From Nocardia nova SH22a (GTDB taxonomy: Bacteria > Actinomycetota > Actinomycetes > Mycobacteriales > Mycobacteriaceae), in the NCBI RefSeq assembly GCF_000523235.1, contig NZ_CP006850.1:62001-126000 (forward strand): 64,000 nt of DNA. The letters run 5' to 3'. The notes below the pieces were generated by a model. The model did not search any database. It had not been told where the DNA came from and saw only the letters and a list, made by a program, of their open reading frames with translations. Shown here piece by piece: positions 29,743 to 37,653 of this stretch. Position numbers and translations under genes: made by a program. The first letter of the stretch is position 1. The number at the start of each line of letters is the position of its first letter.

Positions 29743-30510
29743 TCAGCGCGGCGCCATGCGCAGCGCACCGTCCATGCGGAAGGTCTCGCCGTTCAGGTAG
29801 TCGTGCTCGGTGATGTACTGCGCGAGCTGCGCGTACTCGTCCGGGCGGCCCAGGCGGGACGGGAACGGCACACCGGACTCGAGGCCCTTGCGGTACTCCT
29901 CGGTGACACCGGCGAGCATCGGGGTGTCGATGATGCCGGGGGCGATGGTGTTGACCCGGATGCCGAACTGCGCCAGATCACGCGCGGCCGGGACGGTCAT
30001 ACCGGCGACGCCACCCTTGGAGGCGGAGTACGCGATCTGGCCGATCTGGCCCTCGAACGCCGCCACGGACGCGGTGTTGATGACCACGCCGCGCTGGCCG
30101 TACTCGTCGACCGGCTCGGTCTTGGCGATGGCGTCGGCGGCCAGGCGCATCACGTTGAAGCTGCCCAGCAGGTTCACGGTGATCACCGTCCGGAACAGTT
30201 CCAGATCGTGCGGTCCGTTCTTGGACAGGATGCGTCCCGCCCAGCCCACACCGGCGCAGTTGACCACGATGCGCGGCGGCACACCGGATTCGACGACCTT
30301 CGCGACCGCGGCCGCGACCTCGTCGTTGCTGGTCACATCGGTCGGAATGAGGGTGACACCGGCGGGAACGCTGTCGCCGGCCCGTTCGATCGACTGCGGC
30401 AGGTCGAGACCGAAGACGGTCGCCCCCTGGTCGGCGAAGCGCTTTGCGGTCGCGGCGCCCAGACCGGACGCAGCTCCGGTGATGATCGCGGCGGAGCCCG
30501 AAATCTCCAC
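29743..30510 (-). CDS. SDR, 3-hydroxyacyl-CoA dehydrogenase type 2-like
   Basis: This is a 255-residue classical short-chain dehydrogenase. TGAASGLG (11-18) binds NAD, NCAG (84-87) is the second signature, and Ser148, Tyr161 and Lys165 (YSASK) form the catalytic set. The overall pattern, with NTIAPGIIDTPML and the C-terminal GETFRMDGALRM, is that of HSD10-type 3-hydroxyacyl-CoA dehydrogenases. These act in fatty acid, branched-chain or steroid degradation. I chose GTG 30510 (GAGAGGAA upstream) because it gives the usual length. It is divergent from a TetR gene, which probably controls it. Confidence 0.88.
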   Translation of the reverse strand: MEISGSAAIITGAASGLGAATAKRFADQGATVFGLDLPQSIERAGDSVPAGVTLIPTDVTSNDEVAAAVAKVVESGVPPRIVVNCAGVGWAGRILSKNGPHDLELFRTVITVNLLGSFNVMRLAADAIAKTEPVDEYGQRGVVINTASVAAFEGQIGQIAYSASKGGVAGMTVPAARDLAQFGIRVNTIAPGIIDTPMLAGVTEEYRKGLESGVPFPSRLGRPDEYAQLAQYITEHDYLNGETFRMDGALRMAPR

Positions 30511-30624
30511 GGTGATTCCTCTCGTCAGTGACGGCCCTATGGGTACTGGCCTTCCGTCAACAAGCACCATATCGGGCGGAACGGTCGCCCCGGTCGGGGG
30601 TGTGGCCGCCGGTAAGCTCGAGCC

Positions 30625-31278
30625 ATGACCACCGCGGCCGAACGCAGGCTACCCCGGGGCCGCCACGGCATACCCCGCGAAACGGTGGTACGCACGCAGC
30701 GCGATCGCATCCTCACCGCGATGGCCGACGCGATGGCCGACAACGGCTATGTGGGCACCTCCGTCGCCGCCGTGATCAAACGCGCCCGGGTGTCGCGCGA
30801 GACCTTCTACGAGCAGTTCCGTTCCAAGGAGGACTGTTTCGAGGCGGCCTACGAGCAGGCGGTGGAATCGTTGCTCGCGCGCATTCAGGAATCCCTGCGG
30901 CTCCCCGCGGACGATGCGACCGCGGACGCCGCCGTGCCGCCGATCGGCGCCCTGCTCGACGCCTATCTGGACGGTCTGGCCGCCGAACCCGCCTATGCCC
31001 GGCTGTTTCTGGTCGAGGTCTACGCCGCCGGTCCGAAGGCGATCGCACGCCGCGCCGAACTCCAGGAATCGTTCGTCGCGCTGGTGGCCCGCACTCTGGA
31101 CGCCCGCACCGAACAGCAGCGCTTCGCCTGCCGCACCATGGTCGCGGCCCTGAGCGCCTTGGTCACCACCCATATCGCAGCCGACGATCCGGACGGTCTG
31201 CACGCCCTGCGCGCCCCCCTGCTGGAACTCGTCGAGCGCAGTGGCGACCTGTTCGGGGCCGCCACCGCGCCGCGCTGA
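30625..31278 (+). CDS. TetR-family transcriptional regulator
   Basis: This is a 217-residue repressor-type protein. The helix-turn-helix is in the N-terminal part: TQRDRILTAMADAMADNGYVG, then TSVAAVIKRARVSRETFYEQF, KSKEDCF-like sequence and AYEQAV. The C-terminal ligand domain (about 80-215) is divergent, as normal. It starts 115 nt from the divergent SDR gene and probably regulates that gene and itself. I found no clean palindrome in the spacer. The ligand may be an acyl-CoA or other SDR pathway compound, by analogy only. Confidence 0.88.
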   Translation: MTTAAERRLPRGRHGIPRETVVRTQRDRILTAMADAMADNGYVGTSVAAVIKRARVSRETFYEQFRSKEDCFEAAYEQAVESLLARIQESLRLPADDATADAAVPPIGALLDAYLDGLAAEPAYARLFLVEVYAAGPKAIARRAELQESFVALVARTLDARTEQQRFACRTMVAALSALVTTHIAADDPDGLHALRAPLLELVERSGDLFGAATAPR

Positions 31279-31285
31279 AAACCGT

Positions 31286-31723
31286 TCAGTCGAGGCAGAA
31301 TTCGTTGCCCTCGGGGTCGGCCATGACGATGTGACCGTTGCCCATGGGCGGCGCGGGCTCGATGCGCCGCAACCGGGTCGCCCCGCGTGCGATCAACCGT
31401 TCGGCCGCGGCCTCCAGTGCGGCCATCCGATCGTCACCGGTCAGGCCCGGCGCGGCGCGCACATCCAGGTGGACCCGGTTCTTGACCTGCTTGCCTTCCG
31501 GAACCCGCTGGAAGAACAGTCGCGGACCGGCACCGTCCGGATCGGTCACGGCCGACGCGCTGTTGCGCTGGTCCGGCGGGACACCCATCGCGTCGAGCGC
31601 CTGCTCCCACGAGGTGAATCCGGCCGGAGGATCCTGCAACCGGTAGTCGAGCGCGGCCGCCCAGAATTCCGCCAGGGCGGCCGGATCGGCGCAGTCGAAG
31701 GTGATCTGAACGTCGAGTGCCAT
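31286..31723 (-). CDS. VOC family protein
   Basis: This 145-residue protein has a glyoxalase-like fold. MALDVQITFDCADPAALAEFWAAAL opens the first betaalphabeta unit, NRVHLDVRA is the central strand and HIVMADPEGNEFCLD the C-terminal strand with Glu. It resembles the actinobacterial VOC group often placed beside DinB proteins. The substrate is unknown. It begins directly after the stop of the DinB gene with no intergenic base, so the two are one operon. Confidence 0.85.
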   Translation of the reverse strand: MALDVQITFDCADPAALAEFWAAALDYRLQDPPAGFTSWEQALDAMGVPPDQRNSASAVTDPDGAGPRLFFQRVPEGKQVKNRVHLDVRAAPGLTGDDRMAALEAAAERLIARGATRLRRIEPAPPMGNGHIVMADPEGNEFCLD

Positions 31724-32302
31724 TTACGCGCCCGCCTCCTGTGCGTGAGTGTGCAGGTAGAGGTCGCGCAGCAGGCAGACCTCGGACAGATGGTGGATGA
31801 GTTCACGATTGACGTGCAGGATCAGCGACGACAGCGGATAGTCGGCGAAAGGTCCTTCGTTCGTGCCGCACGAGCGGGCGAGCCCGTCCTCGCCGAGCGC
31901 CGCGACACCGGCATCCCAGCGAGCGTATTCGGTATCGAGCTGTTTCAGCGCGTCCGCCGCGGTCTCGGCGTATTCGAAGGTGAAGTAGTCGGTTTCGGGT
32001 CCGCCGAAATGCCAGGAGTTGCGGATCGCGAGCACGCCCACGATCACGTGCCCGAGCCGCCAGGCGATGGTTGTCAGTGGTGCCGGATCGGGTTCCGGGA
32101 CGGCGAAATCGATGGTCATCGCGCCGGATCCGCCCTGAATGGGCGCGGTGCCGGTGCCACGCGCATGCAGATTCCAGCAGTCGGCGGCCGGTTCCCAGAA
32201 ATATTCGTCGTCGGTGAGACCCTCCAGCCGGGGACGCAACTGATTGGTCCAGTGCCAGCCGATCTGCTCGCGCAACTGGGAGTTCCAGGTGTGGTCGGTC
32301 AT
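31724..32302 (-). CDS. DinB superfamily protein
   Basis: 192 residues from ATG 32302; an upstream GTG-type start would add about 20 unlikely residues. It has a four-helix DinB/YfiT-like bundle: LREQIGWHWTNQLRPRLEGLTDDEYFWEP, RLGHVIVGVLAIRNSWHFG and LILHVNRELIHHLSEVCLLRDLY. His residues on helices 2 and 4 can bind a divalent metal. Family members include mycothiol- and bacillithiol-dependent transferases, so a thiol transferase is possible, but the sequence alone does not show it. It is upstream of the VOC gene and divergent from a WYL regulator 62 nt away. Confidence 0.85.
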   Translation of the reverse strand: MTDHTWNSQLREQIGWHWTNQLRPRLEGLTDDEYFWEPAADCWNLHARGTGTAPIQGGSGAMTIDFAVPEPDPAPLTTIAWRLGHVIVGVLAIRNSWHFGGPETDYFTFEYAETAADALKQLDTEYARWDAGVAALGEDGLARSCGTNEGPFADYPLSSLILHVNRELIHHLSEVCLLRDLYLHTHAQEAGA

Positions 32303-32364
32303 GTCACACAGCCTGCACGCAATTGCGGACAGGATCGTTCCGTGATCTGTGCGACGATCCACGA

Positions 32365-33321
32365 ATGACCGTGGAAGGGACCACCGAGCGCGTGCTGAGA
32401 CTGCTGTCGCTGCTGCAGCGGCGGCCGTCGTGGACGGCGACGGAACTGGCCGACGAACTGGGCGTCACCGATCGTTGTGTGCGCCGCGATGTCGAACGTC
32501 TGCGGGCGATCGGCTACCCGGTGCACGCGACCGCCGGTGTCGGAGGCGGCTACCAGCTCGGCGCGGGCACCCGTCTGCCACCGCTGCTGTTCGACGACGA
32601 GGAGGCGACCGCGACGGCGGTATCGCTGCGGCTGGCCGCCGGTGGCACCATCGCCGGGGCCGGTGCGGCGGCGCTACGGGCGCTGGCCAAACTCGATCAA
32701 GTGATGCCACCGCGGCTGCGTGCCGAGGTCCGCGCGGTCCACGACGCCACAGCGACTCTGGTCGGGCCCGGGGTGGAGATCGACGCCGAGGTGCTGATGA
32801 TCCTGGCCCGGGCATGTCGCGATGCGGTGCGAGTGCGATTCCGGTACCAGGGTCGCGACGGCGGTGCGGCCGAACGCACGGTGGAACCGGTCCGCATGGT
32901 GACGACCGGTTCGCGCTGGTACCTGATGGCCCGCGATATCGACCGCGCCGACTGGCGCACCTTCCGGCTGGACCGGATGTCCGAAGTCCGGGCGACGACC
33001 TGGCATTTCCGGATCGGCGAATATCCCGACCCGGTCGCCTACGTGCAACGCGCGGTCACCGCGGCGCCGTACCGTCACCTGGCCCGGGTGCGAATTCGCG
33101 CCCGCGCCGAACAGGTGGCGGAATTGGTTCCGCCGCAGATCGGCCGGGTCGAGAGCGATACGGACGGCTGGTGTGTGCTCGTCGTCGGCGGCGACGATCT
33201 GGACTGGCTGGCCATGCACATCGCCCGGCTGGGATTCGAGGCCCGAGTACTGGAACCACCGGAACTACGCGCGGCTGCCGCACGGGCCGCCCGGCGACTC
33301 ACTGCGATCGCCGAGAGCTGA
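32365..33321 (+). CDS. WYL-domain transcriptional regulator
   Basis: The protein has 318 residues. An N-terminal winged helix (1-60; LLSLLQRRPSWTATELADELGVT then RCVRRDVERLRAIGYPV) precedes a linker. The WYL domain (about 150-225) contains RFRYQGRDGG, RTVEPVRMV, SRWYLMARDID and DWRTFRLDRM. The C-terminal WCX-like part starts near 235. WYL proteins respond to nucleic acid ligands or small molecules. Divergent from the DinB-VOC operon with a 62-nt spacer, it is the natural candidate for its regulator. Confidence 0.9.
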   Translation: MTVEGTTERVLRLLSLLQRRPSWTATELADELGVTDRCVRRDVERLRAIGYPVHATAGVGGGYQLGAGTRLPPLLFDDEEATATAVSLRLAAGGTIAGAGAAALRALAKLDQVMPPRLRAEVRAVHDATATLVGPGVEIDAEVLMILARACRDAVRVRFRYQGRDGGAAERTVEPVRMVTTGSRWYLMARDIDRADWRTFRLDRMSEVRATTWHFRIGEYPDPVAYVQRAVTAAPYRHLARVRIRARAEQVAELVPPQIGRVESDTDGWCVLVVGGDDLDWLAMHIARLGFEARVLEPPELRAAAARAARRLTAIAES

Positions 33322-33502
33322 GTAGTCCCGAGAGCGGTATCCGCGCAGATCTGCGTCATGCGGAAGGGCGTGTGATGCGCAGGGTGAGATGCGCAGAACA
33401 GCTGTGAGGGTGTCGTGCGAGGGCGCGTCGTGCCGCGCTCGACACCCCCCGTGCGTCGGACACACGTGGAAGTACCGTGCCGCGCCTGGTGTTCCGCGCG
33501 GT

Positions 33503-34246
33503 TCAGTGTCGTTCGGCCGATTCGGAGTGCTGGTCGGCGGGCAGTGCCGGTGATTCGGTGTCCTCGTCCGCGCGTGCCGCACGTTGTCGCACGAGAGCCC
33601 AGACGGCTCCCGCGACGACCGGCGCCACCGCGGCGATCGAGTACTCACCGGCCTTGCCCAGATCGGGTGCCACCGCGCCGAGCAGGGTCGCCGCACCGAT
33701 GTACAGGAACAACAGCCCGGAGGCGACGGCGATCGCCCGCTCGGGAATGTGCTTGCCGACCGTGATACCGATCGCGATGGCCAGCCCACCGGCGGCGACC
33801 ATACCGGCGACCGATCCGATCCAGACCGCGGGCCAGCTGTGGTTGGAGGCCAGCGCGAGGGTGGCGAACATGGTCCGGTCACCGAGTTCGGCCAGCAGGA
33901 ATGCCGAGATCACGAGAAAGAAGGCCCGGAGCGGAGTCGCGGGTCCGGTCGCGGCGGGTGCGTCTTCGGCGGTCTCCTCCTTGCGGCTGTCCCACAGCGT
34001 CCACAGACCCACGGCCAGCAGGATGACGCCGGTGCACAGCGCGATGAGATCGGTCGGAAGCGCGGCGCCGAGGAAATGCCCGACACCCACGGCGATCAGA
34101 TTGACCGCGATACTCGCCACGGTGATCCCGCCCAGCACGATCCACCAGCGGTAGCGCAATGCGAAGGTCAGGGCCATCAGCTGAGATTTGTCGCCGAGTT
34201 CGGCGAGGAACAGGACGCCGAAGCTCAGGGCAATCGCGGCGATCAT
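33503..34246 (-). CDS. TMEM165/GDT1 family cation transporter (probable Mn2+ exporter)
   Basis: This 247-residue membrane protein has two homologous halves. Each carries the family signature: ELGDKS (16-21) and ELGDRT (120-125). Six hydrophobic helices flank an acidic loop (about 88-100) and a charged C-terminus. GDT1/UPF0016 proteins move Mn2+ or Ca2+; bacterial relatives such as MneA export manganese. The function is supported by a yybP-ykoY (manganese) riboswitch in its leader. The start codon is ATG with CGGAGGGAG as a strong ribosome site that the leader can mask. Confidence 0.92.
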   Translation of the reverse strand: MIAAIALSFGVLFLAELGDKSQLMALTFALRYRWWIVLGGITVASIAVNLIAVGVGHFLGAALPTDLIALCTGVILLAVGLWTLWDSRKEETAEDAPAATGPATPLRAFFLVISAFLLAELGDRTMFATLALASNHSWPAVWIGSVAGMVAAGGLAIAIGITVGKHIPERAIAVASGLLFLYIGAATLLGAVAPDLGKAGEYSIAAVAPVVAGAVWALVRQRAARADEDTESPALPADQHSESAERH

Positions 34247-34320
34247 GTTGGCTCCCTCCGGCCTGCCGGCCGAAGACTGGAGCCTCCAGCCGACAACGTG
34301 CCCGAAAAAAATCGGTCCCT

Positions 34321-34440
34321 TGTCATCGGCCGAAGGTCTCGCCCACCGGATACCGGTTCGGATGGCCGGATCCGCCGAAACTGCGGCGGATCAGTATGTC
34401 GACCATGCGATTGCGGGCTACTCCCCTTCGCTGTCCGACT
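34321..34440 (-). promoter_or_regulatory. yybP-ykoY manganese riboswitch
   Basis: On the minus strand the leader reads AAGGGGAGTAGCC, the hallmark of yybP-ykoY, and later GGGCGAGACCTTCGGC, the second conserved part. P1 is formed by CGAAGG (34425-34430) with CCTTCG (34331-34336), extended by GTCGG (34435-34439) with CCGAT (34325-34329). Downstream, GACAA pairs with TTGTC around a T-rich stretch. GGCTCC (34279-34284) is complementary to GGAGCC inside the ribosome site (34250-34255). Mn2+ binding would free the ribosome site and turn on the exporter. This is a known family; the switching pairs are my inference. Confidence 0.88.
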
Positions 34441-34591
34441 CAGCCTACCCTTACCGGCTCCCTTCGTAAAGTCGGTGTTGCCGAAATCGCAATGCGCACA
34501 ATAAGTTTGGCCGTGCGACCGGAAAGTTTCGGGTACCCGTCGAAGTGGATTCGACAGGGCTGTGCGACCGAGCGGGGTGGCCCGGCGGGAA

Positions 34592-35119
34592 TCAGGCGGC
34601 GAGCAGCATCGCCAGGACGGCGGTATCGGGATCGGAGATCGGATCCACGCCGACCCGGCTGACCATCGAGGTCACCGTGCCGTCGAGTTCGGCCTCCACC
34701 CACGCCGCCCGATGCGCCAGCCCCAGATGCGGAACACCCGGCAGCAGAACACATCCCGAGGCCGCCCCGACGCATTCCGGCAGCGACGGACTGGTCTCCG
34801 ACGGCGGATGCAGCATCATCAGCGCGGGCGGCAGGTGCCCGGCGAATCTGCCCGGTTCCACGGCTTCCTCGCCCAGTACCGGCCCCTCGGCCATCACCAG
34901 TCCGACCGTGCCCGGCTGCGGATCGTCGGGCAGTTCCTCACGGGCGCCGAACACCGTCGAGGTGGACAGCAACCCGGGCAGACTGGCCACCCGCACCGCG
35001 AGTGCCAGCAACTGCGCCCATTCCTTCGTGGTATCGGGCCAGCGCCCGGAGATGACGAAACCACACAGCGTCCCCCGAGCCTGGAACGGCGTGACCCCGA
35101 CCTGATTGTTCGCACGCAT
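34592..35119 (-). CDS. Hypothetical protein
   Basis: I do not recognise the family of this 175-residue protein. It begins MRANNQVGVTPFQARGTLCG and has a mixed alpha/beta look. WAQLLALAVRVASLPGLLS is a likely helix. LPPALMMLHPPSE and GVPHLGLAHRAAWVEAELDG are probable strands. The acidic C-terminal helix ends in TAVLAMLLAA. There is no signal peptide. It lies between the GDT1 gene and sodA on the same strand but is separated from both by more than 200 nt. Codon use is like its neighbours, so it should be a real gene. Confidence 0.6.
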   Translation of the reverse strand: MRANNQVGVTPFQARGTLCGFVISGRWPDTTKEWAQLLALAVRVASLPGLLSTSTVFGAREELPDDPQPGTVGLVMAEGPVLGEEAVEPGRFAGHLPPALMMLHPPSETSPSLPECVGAASGCVLLPGVPHLGLAHRAAWVEAELDGTVTSMVSRVGVDPISDPDTAVLAMLLAA

Positions 35120-35284
35120 CGTATGCCTCCCGAACTACTCACCGGGGGCGGCCGCACGCCGAAATGAGCGAGCCCGTCCTCGACCTATCCTCGAGATAGG
35201 AGTACCCGAGAATGCCTCGAGAAATGTCTGGCACACAAGTACCAGAGAGTGCTAAGTCGCAGGTAACGCGCCTGAAACACGAAA

Positions 35285-35315
35285 CCGGGCCCGCAGATCC
35301 TGTCTGCGAGCCCGG
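35285..35315 (-). terminator. Terminator of sodA
   Basis: CCGGGCCCGCAGA (35285-35297) pairs with TCTGCGAGCCCGG (35303-35315) over 13 bp with one wobble. On the minus strand TTTCGTGTTTC follows. It lies 15 nt after the sodA stop. Confidence 0.85.
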
Positions 35316-35329
35316 CGGTGACAGCTGTC

Positions 35330-35953
35330 TCAGCCGAAGATCAGGCCCTTGCCCTGGGCGACGGCCTTGGCGAACCGGTCCTGCACGTCGGCCCAGTTGA
35401 CGACGTTCCAGAACGCCTTCACGTAGTCGGCCTTGACGTTCTTGTACTGCAGGTAGAAGGCGTGCTCCCACATGTCGACCTGCAGCAGCGGGATGATGCC
35501 GAGCGGCACGTTGGCCTGCTGGTCGTACAGCTGGAAGGTCAGCAGCTTCTGGCCGAGGGTGTCGTAACCCAGGACGGCCCAGCCGGAGCCCTGCAGACCG
35601 TTGGCGGCAGCGGTGAACTGCGCGCGGAACTTGTCGAACGAGCCGAACTGGTCGTCGATGGCCGCGGCCAGCTCGCCGACCGGCTTGTCGCCACCGTTGG
35701 GGGACAGGTTCTTCCACCAGATGGAGTGGTTGACGTGACCACCCAGGTGGAACGCGAGGTTCTTCTCGTTCAGGAAGATCGCGCCGTGGTCGCCGGCCTC
35801 GCGAGCGGCTTCCAGCTTCTCGAGTGCCGTGTTGACACCCGCGACATAGGCGGCGTGATGCTTCGAGTGGTGGATCTCGTTGATCTGCCCGGAGATGTGA
35901 GGCTCCAAGGCGCCGTAGTCGTAATCCAGATCTGGCAGCGTGTACTCAGCCAC
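35330..35953 (-). CDS. sodA: Superoxide dismutase (Fe/Mn)
   Basis: SodA (207 residues) converts superoxide to oxygen and peroxide. Metal ligands are His28, His76, Asp160 and His164 (DMWEHAFY), at the positions used by the mycobacterial enzyme. Conserved segments include [10 protein letters not shown] and FHLGGHVNH. Whether Fe or Mn is used cannot be decided with certainty. There is no signal peptide, although mycobacterial SodA is found outside the cell. The ATG follows AGGAAGGGACATCGTG. It is a single gene with its own terminator. A manganese-controlled exporter lies 1.1 kb downstream on the same strand. Confidence 0.97.
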   Translation of the reverse strand: MAEYTLPDLDYDYGALEPHISGQINEIHHSKHHAAYVAGVNTALEKLEAAREAGDHGAIFLNEKNLAFHLGGHVNHSIWWKNLSPNGGDKPVGELAAAIDDQFGSFDKFRAQFTAAANGLQGSGWAVLGYDTLGQKLLTFQLYDQQANVPLGIIPLLQVDMWEHAFYLQYKNVKADYVKAFWNVVNWADVQDRFAKAVAQGKGLIFG

Positions 35954-36156
35954 GATGTCCCTTCCTCATGATGTCGGCGCGTGTACCCGGTGTTGTCGAG
36001 CACACCAACCTTCATTCGTACACCCGCTCGATGCAACCGGGTCCGGTCCACCCTAGATTCCCACGGCGCCGAAATACCTGCGCGGCCAGGATGCGGGCGG
36101 GCCTGCCCGAGTAATGCCCAGGCTCCGAGATTTATTCACGCTGAACGCATATCCGC

Positions 36157-36765
36157 CTACATCGGGGGCGCCACATCGGGCAGCATCGTGCGCGGATCGC
36201 AGGAGTCGTGCGCCTTCCACCAGCGCCGGGCGCCGGCCACGAATTCGTCGACGCCGAGCAGGGTTCCGGCGGCGGTCTCGACGGTGAGCTCCTCGAACCA
36301 GATCCGCACATCCAGTTCGCGCGGATCGGTGCCCTCCTGCTGGGAGAACTCGAGGACGTGCCCCACCGGATGATCGCCGATCGTGGTGTCGAAACTCAGC
36401 AGTTCCCGCCACAGGGCCCAGCCGCTGTCGTCGACGTCGATGAAATCCCAGCCGTGCATCGCGCTGCCGCCGAAGCCCGCGATGGCGTCGCCGAGGGTGT
36501 CGAGGGTGAGGGGGAAGATGTGCGGTTCCAGATCGTCCCAGCGCTGCTGGCGCAGGGAGGCCGCGACCCGGCTGACCCCGGACAGCGTCAGCAGGACCCG
36601 GTTGTCGGCGGATTTCCCGTCGCCGGGGAGGGTGAGTACCTCCAGTTCGATTCGCAGTCGTGCGTCCGCGGCGTCGACCGCGAGTCCGAGACAGGTTGCC
36701 TCGGAGAGTGCGGTGTTGAGCCCGGCCGTATCCAATCCGTCGAGTAACGCCCTGCTCGCGTCCAT
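36157..36765 (-). CDS. Hypothetical protein
   Basis: I do not recognise the family of this 202-residue protein. The pattern is soluble and acidic, with many beta strands: ARLRIELEVLTLP, RVLLTLSGVSRVAASL and ELDVRIWFEELTVETAAG. A segment with SAMHGWDFIDVDDSGW (Trp, His and Asp rich) may be a binding site. Near the C-terminus FVAGARRWWKAHDSCDP is conserved-looking. There is no signal peptide or membrane segment. It is divergent from the rhodanese gene across an unusual 458-bp spacer. Confidence 0.6.
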   Translation of the reverse strand: MDASRALLDGLDTAGLNTALSEATCLGLAVDAADARLRIELEVLTLPGDGKSADNRVLLTLSGVSRVAASLRQQRWDDLEPHIFPLTLDTLGDAIAGFGGSAMHGWDFIDVDDSGWALWRELLSFDTTIGDHPVGHVLEFSQQEGTDPRELDVRIWFEELTVETAAGTLLGVDEFVAGARRWWKAHDSCDPRTMLPDVAPPM

Positions 36766-36941
36766 AGCGTCAGGCTACCGATTCGGCACCGTCAGGCGCG
36801 GTATTTCGGTTTCTCGCTAGTGTTGTCGTTTTTTTCGAAACGAGGGAACCGAACCGCCGCATGTTCCGTCCAAGTAGTTGTCGAGTCCCGTGACGGCCGG
36901 TGCTTACACCGTTAGGCCAGTACAGAGGCTCGCGGGCGGTT

Positions 36942-36989
36942 ACGGGGGTCGCTCCGGGACGAGGAGGGGAGTCCCGGAGCGACCCCCGT
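36942..36989. terminator. 19-bp perfect hairpin in a divergent spacer
   Basis: ACGGGGGTCGCTCCGGGAC (36942-36960) and GTCCCGGAGCGACCCCCGT (36971-36989) pair perfectly around a 10-nt loop. Both flanking genes point away from it, so it is not an ordinary gene terminator. It may end an unannotated small RNA transcribed from either side. The rest of 36766-37223 holds a T-run at about 36827 and the DnaA-like boxes, but no gene I can support. Confidence 0.5.
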
Positions 36990-37053
36990 TCCGTTCATTC
37001 GGACCCCTGGATTGCGGGTAATGACAAACCGACCGGTCCGGCAAGTCGCAACC

Positions 37054-37083
37054 TGTGGATGAGGTTGTGGATTATGTGGATAA
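37054..37083 (-). promoter_or_regulatory. Three tandem DnaA-box-like sites
   Basis: On the minus strand TTATCCACA (37075-37083, a perfect DnaA box), TAATCCACA (37066-37074) and TCATCCACA (37054-37062) stand in the same orientation. The gaps are 0 and 3 nt. The spacer lies 140-170 nt before the rhodanese start. Clusters of this type outside oriC can titrate DnaA or control genes. No dnaA or dnaN is nearby. Confidence 0.5.
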
Positions 37084-37223
37084 CTGGGGTCCGGATATAC
37101 ACAGGACGGTTTGCCCGGGGTGTGCGGCAGGTTATGCCGAGCCGGAACCGACCGTGAGTCGGCTGGGGCGATCGGCTCCCGGGACTCCCCGCCTCTCCGG
37201 GGTACATGGCAGGATCGTGAACT

Positions 37224-37598
37224 GTGACGAGCTCCGAAATTCCCTCGGTGCCGGTTCAGGACCTGCCCGCCGAATTCGATGCCGCGCCCGTGGCGGGCGT
37301 CGAATCCGGTGCCGCCGCGATTCTGCTCGATGTCCGGGAGGACGACGAGTGGCAGCTCGGTCATGCACCGGCCGCACTGCACATTCCGATGGTGGATGTT
37401 CCGGCGCGGCTCGACGAACTGGACTACGACTGCGACGTCTACGTCGTCTGCCGGCAGGGCGGGCGTTCGATCGAGGTCGCGAAATATCTCGCGCACGTCG
37501 GTTTCGAGGTCTATCAGGTCGTCGGTGGCATGGTGGCCTGGCAGCAGGCCGGACGCCCGCTGCACGCCGACGGTGACCACGAGGCGAAGATCTACTGA
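37224..37598 (+). CDS. Single-domain rhodanese-like protein
   Basis: 124 residues, GTG start. LLDVREDDEWQLGHAPAALHIPM (about 34-56) and the active-site loop CRQGGR (76-81) with nucleophile Cys76 define the rhodanese fold. GGMVAWQQAGRPL closes the domain. It should transfer sulfur from thiosulfate or persulfides to an acceptor; the acceptor is unknown. It is 56 nt before the DUF4328 gene on the same strand and probably starts that operon. Cytoplasmic. Confidence 0.92.
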   Translation: MTSSEIPSVPVQDLPAEFDAAPVAGVESGAAAILLDVREDDEWQLGHAPAALHIPMVDVPARLDELDYDCDVYVVCRQGGRSIEVAKYLAHVGFEVYQVVGGMVAWQQAGRPLHADGDHEAKIY

Positions 37599-37653
37599 CG
37601 CCGATCTATCGACGGTTGGACAAGCTCGACTGGATGGAAGGGGGAGCAGCCCG

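Noticed and set aside
31286..31723. Bleomycin or fosfomycin resistance protein
   Set aside because: It is only a general VOC fold; no resistance-specific residues can be identified.
36875..36930. tRNA-like words (TCGAGTCCCG, CTTACAC) suggesting a tRNA or att-site remnant
   Set aside because: No cloverleaf can be drawn around them on either strand, and no integrase or mobile element is nearby.
37054..37083. A chromosomal replication origin
   Set aside because: Only three boxes, no AT-rich unwinding element and no dnaA/dnaN/rpmH genes around it.
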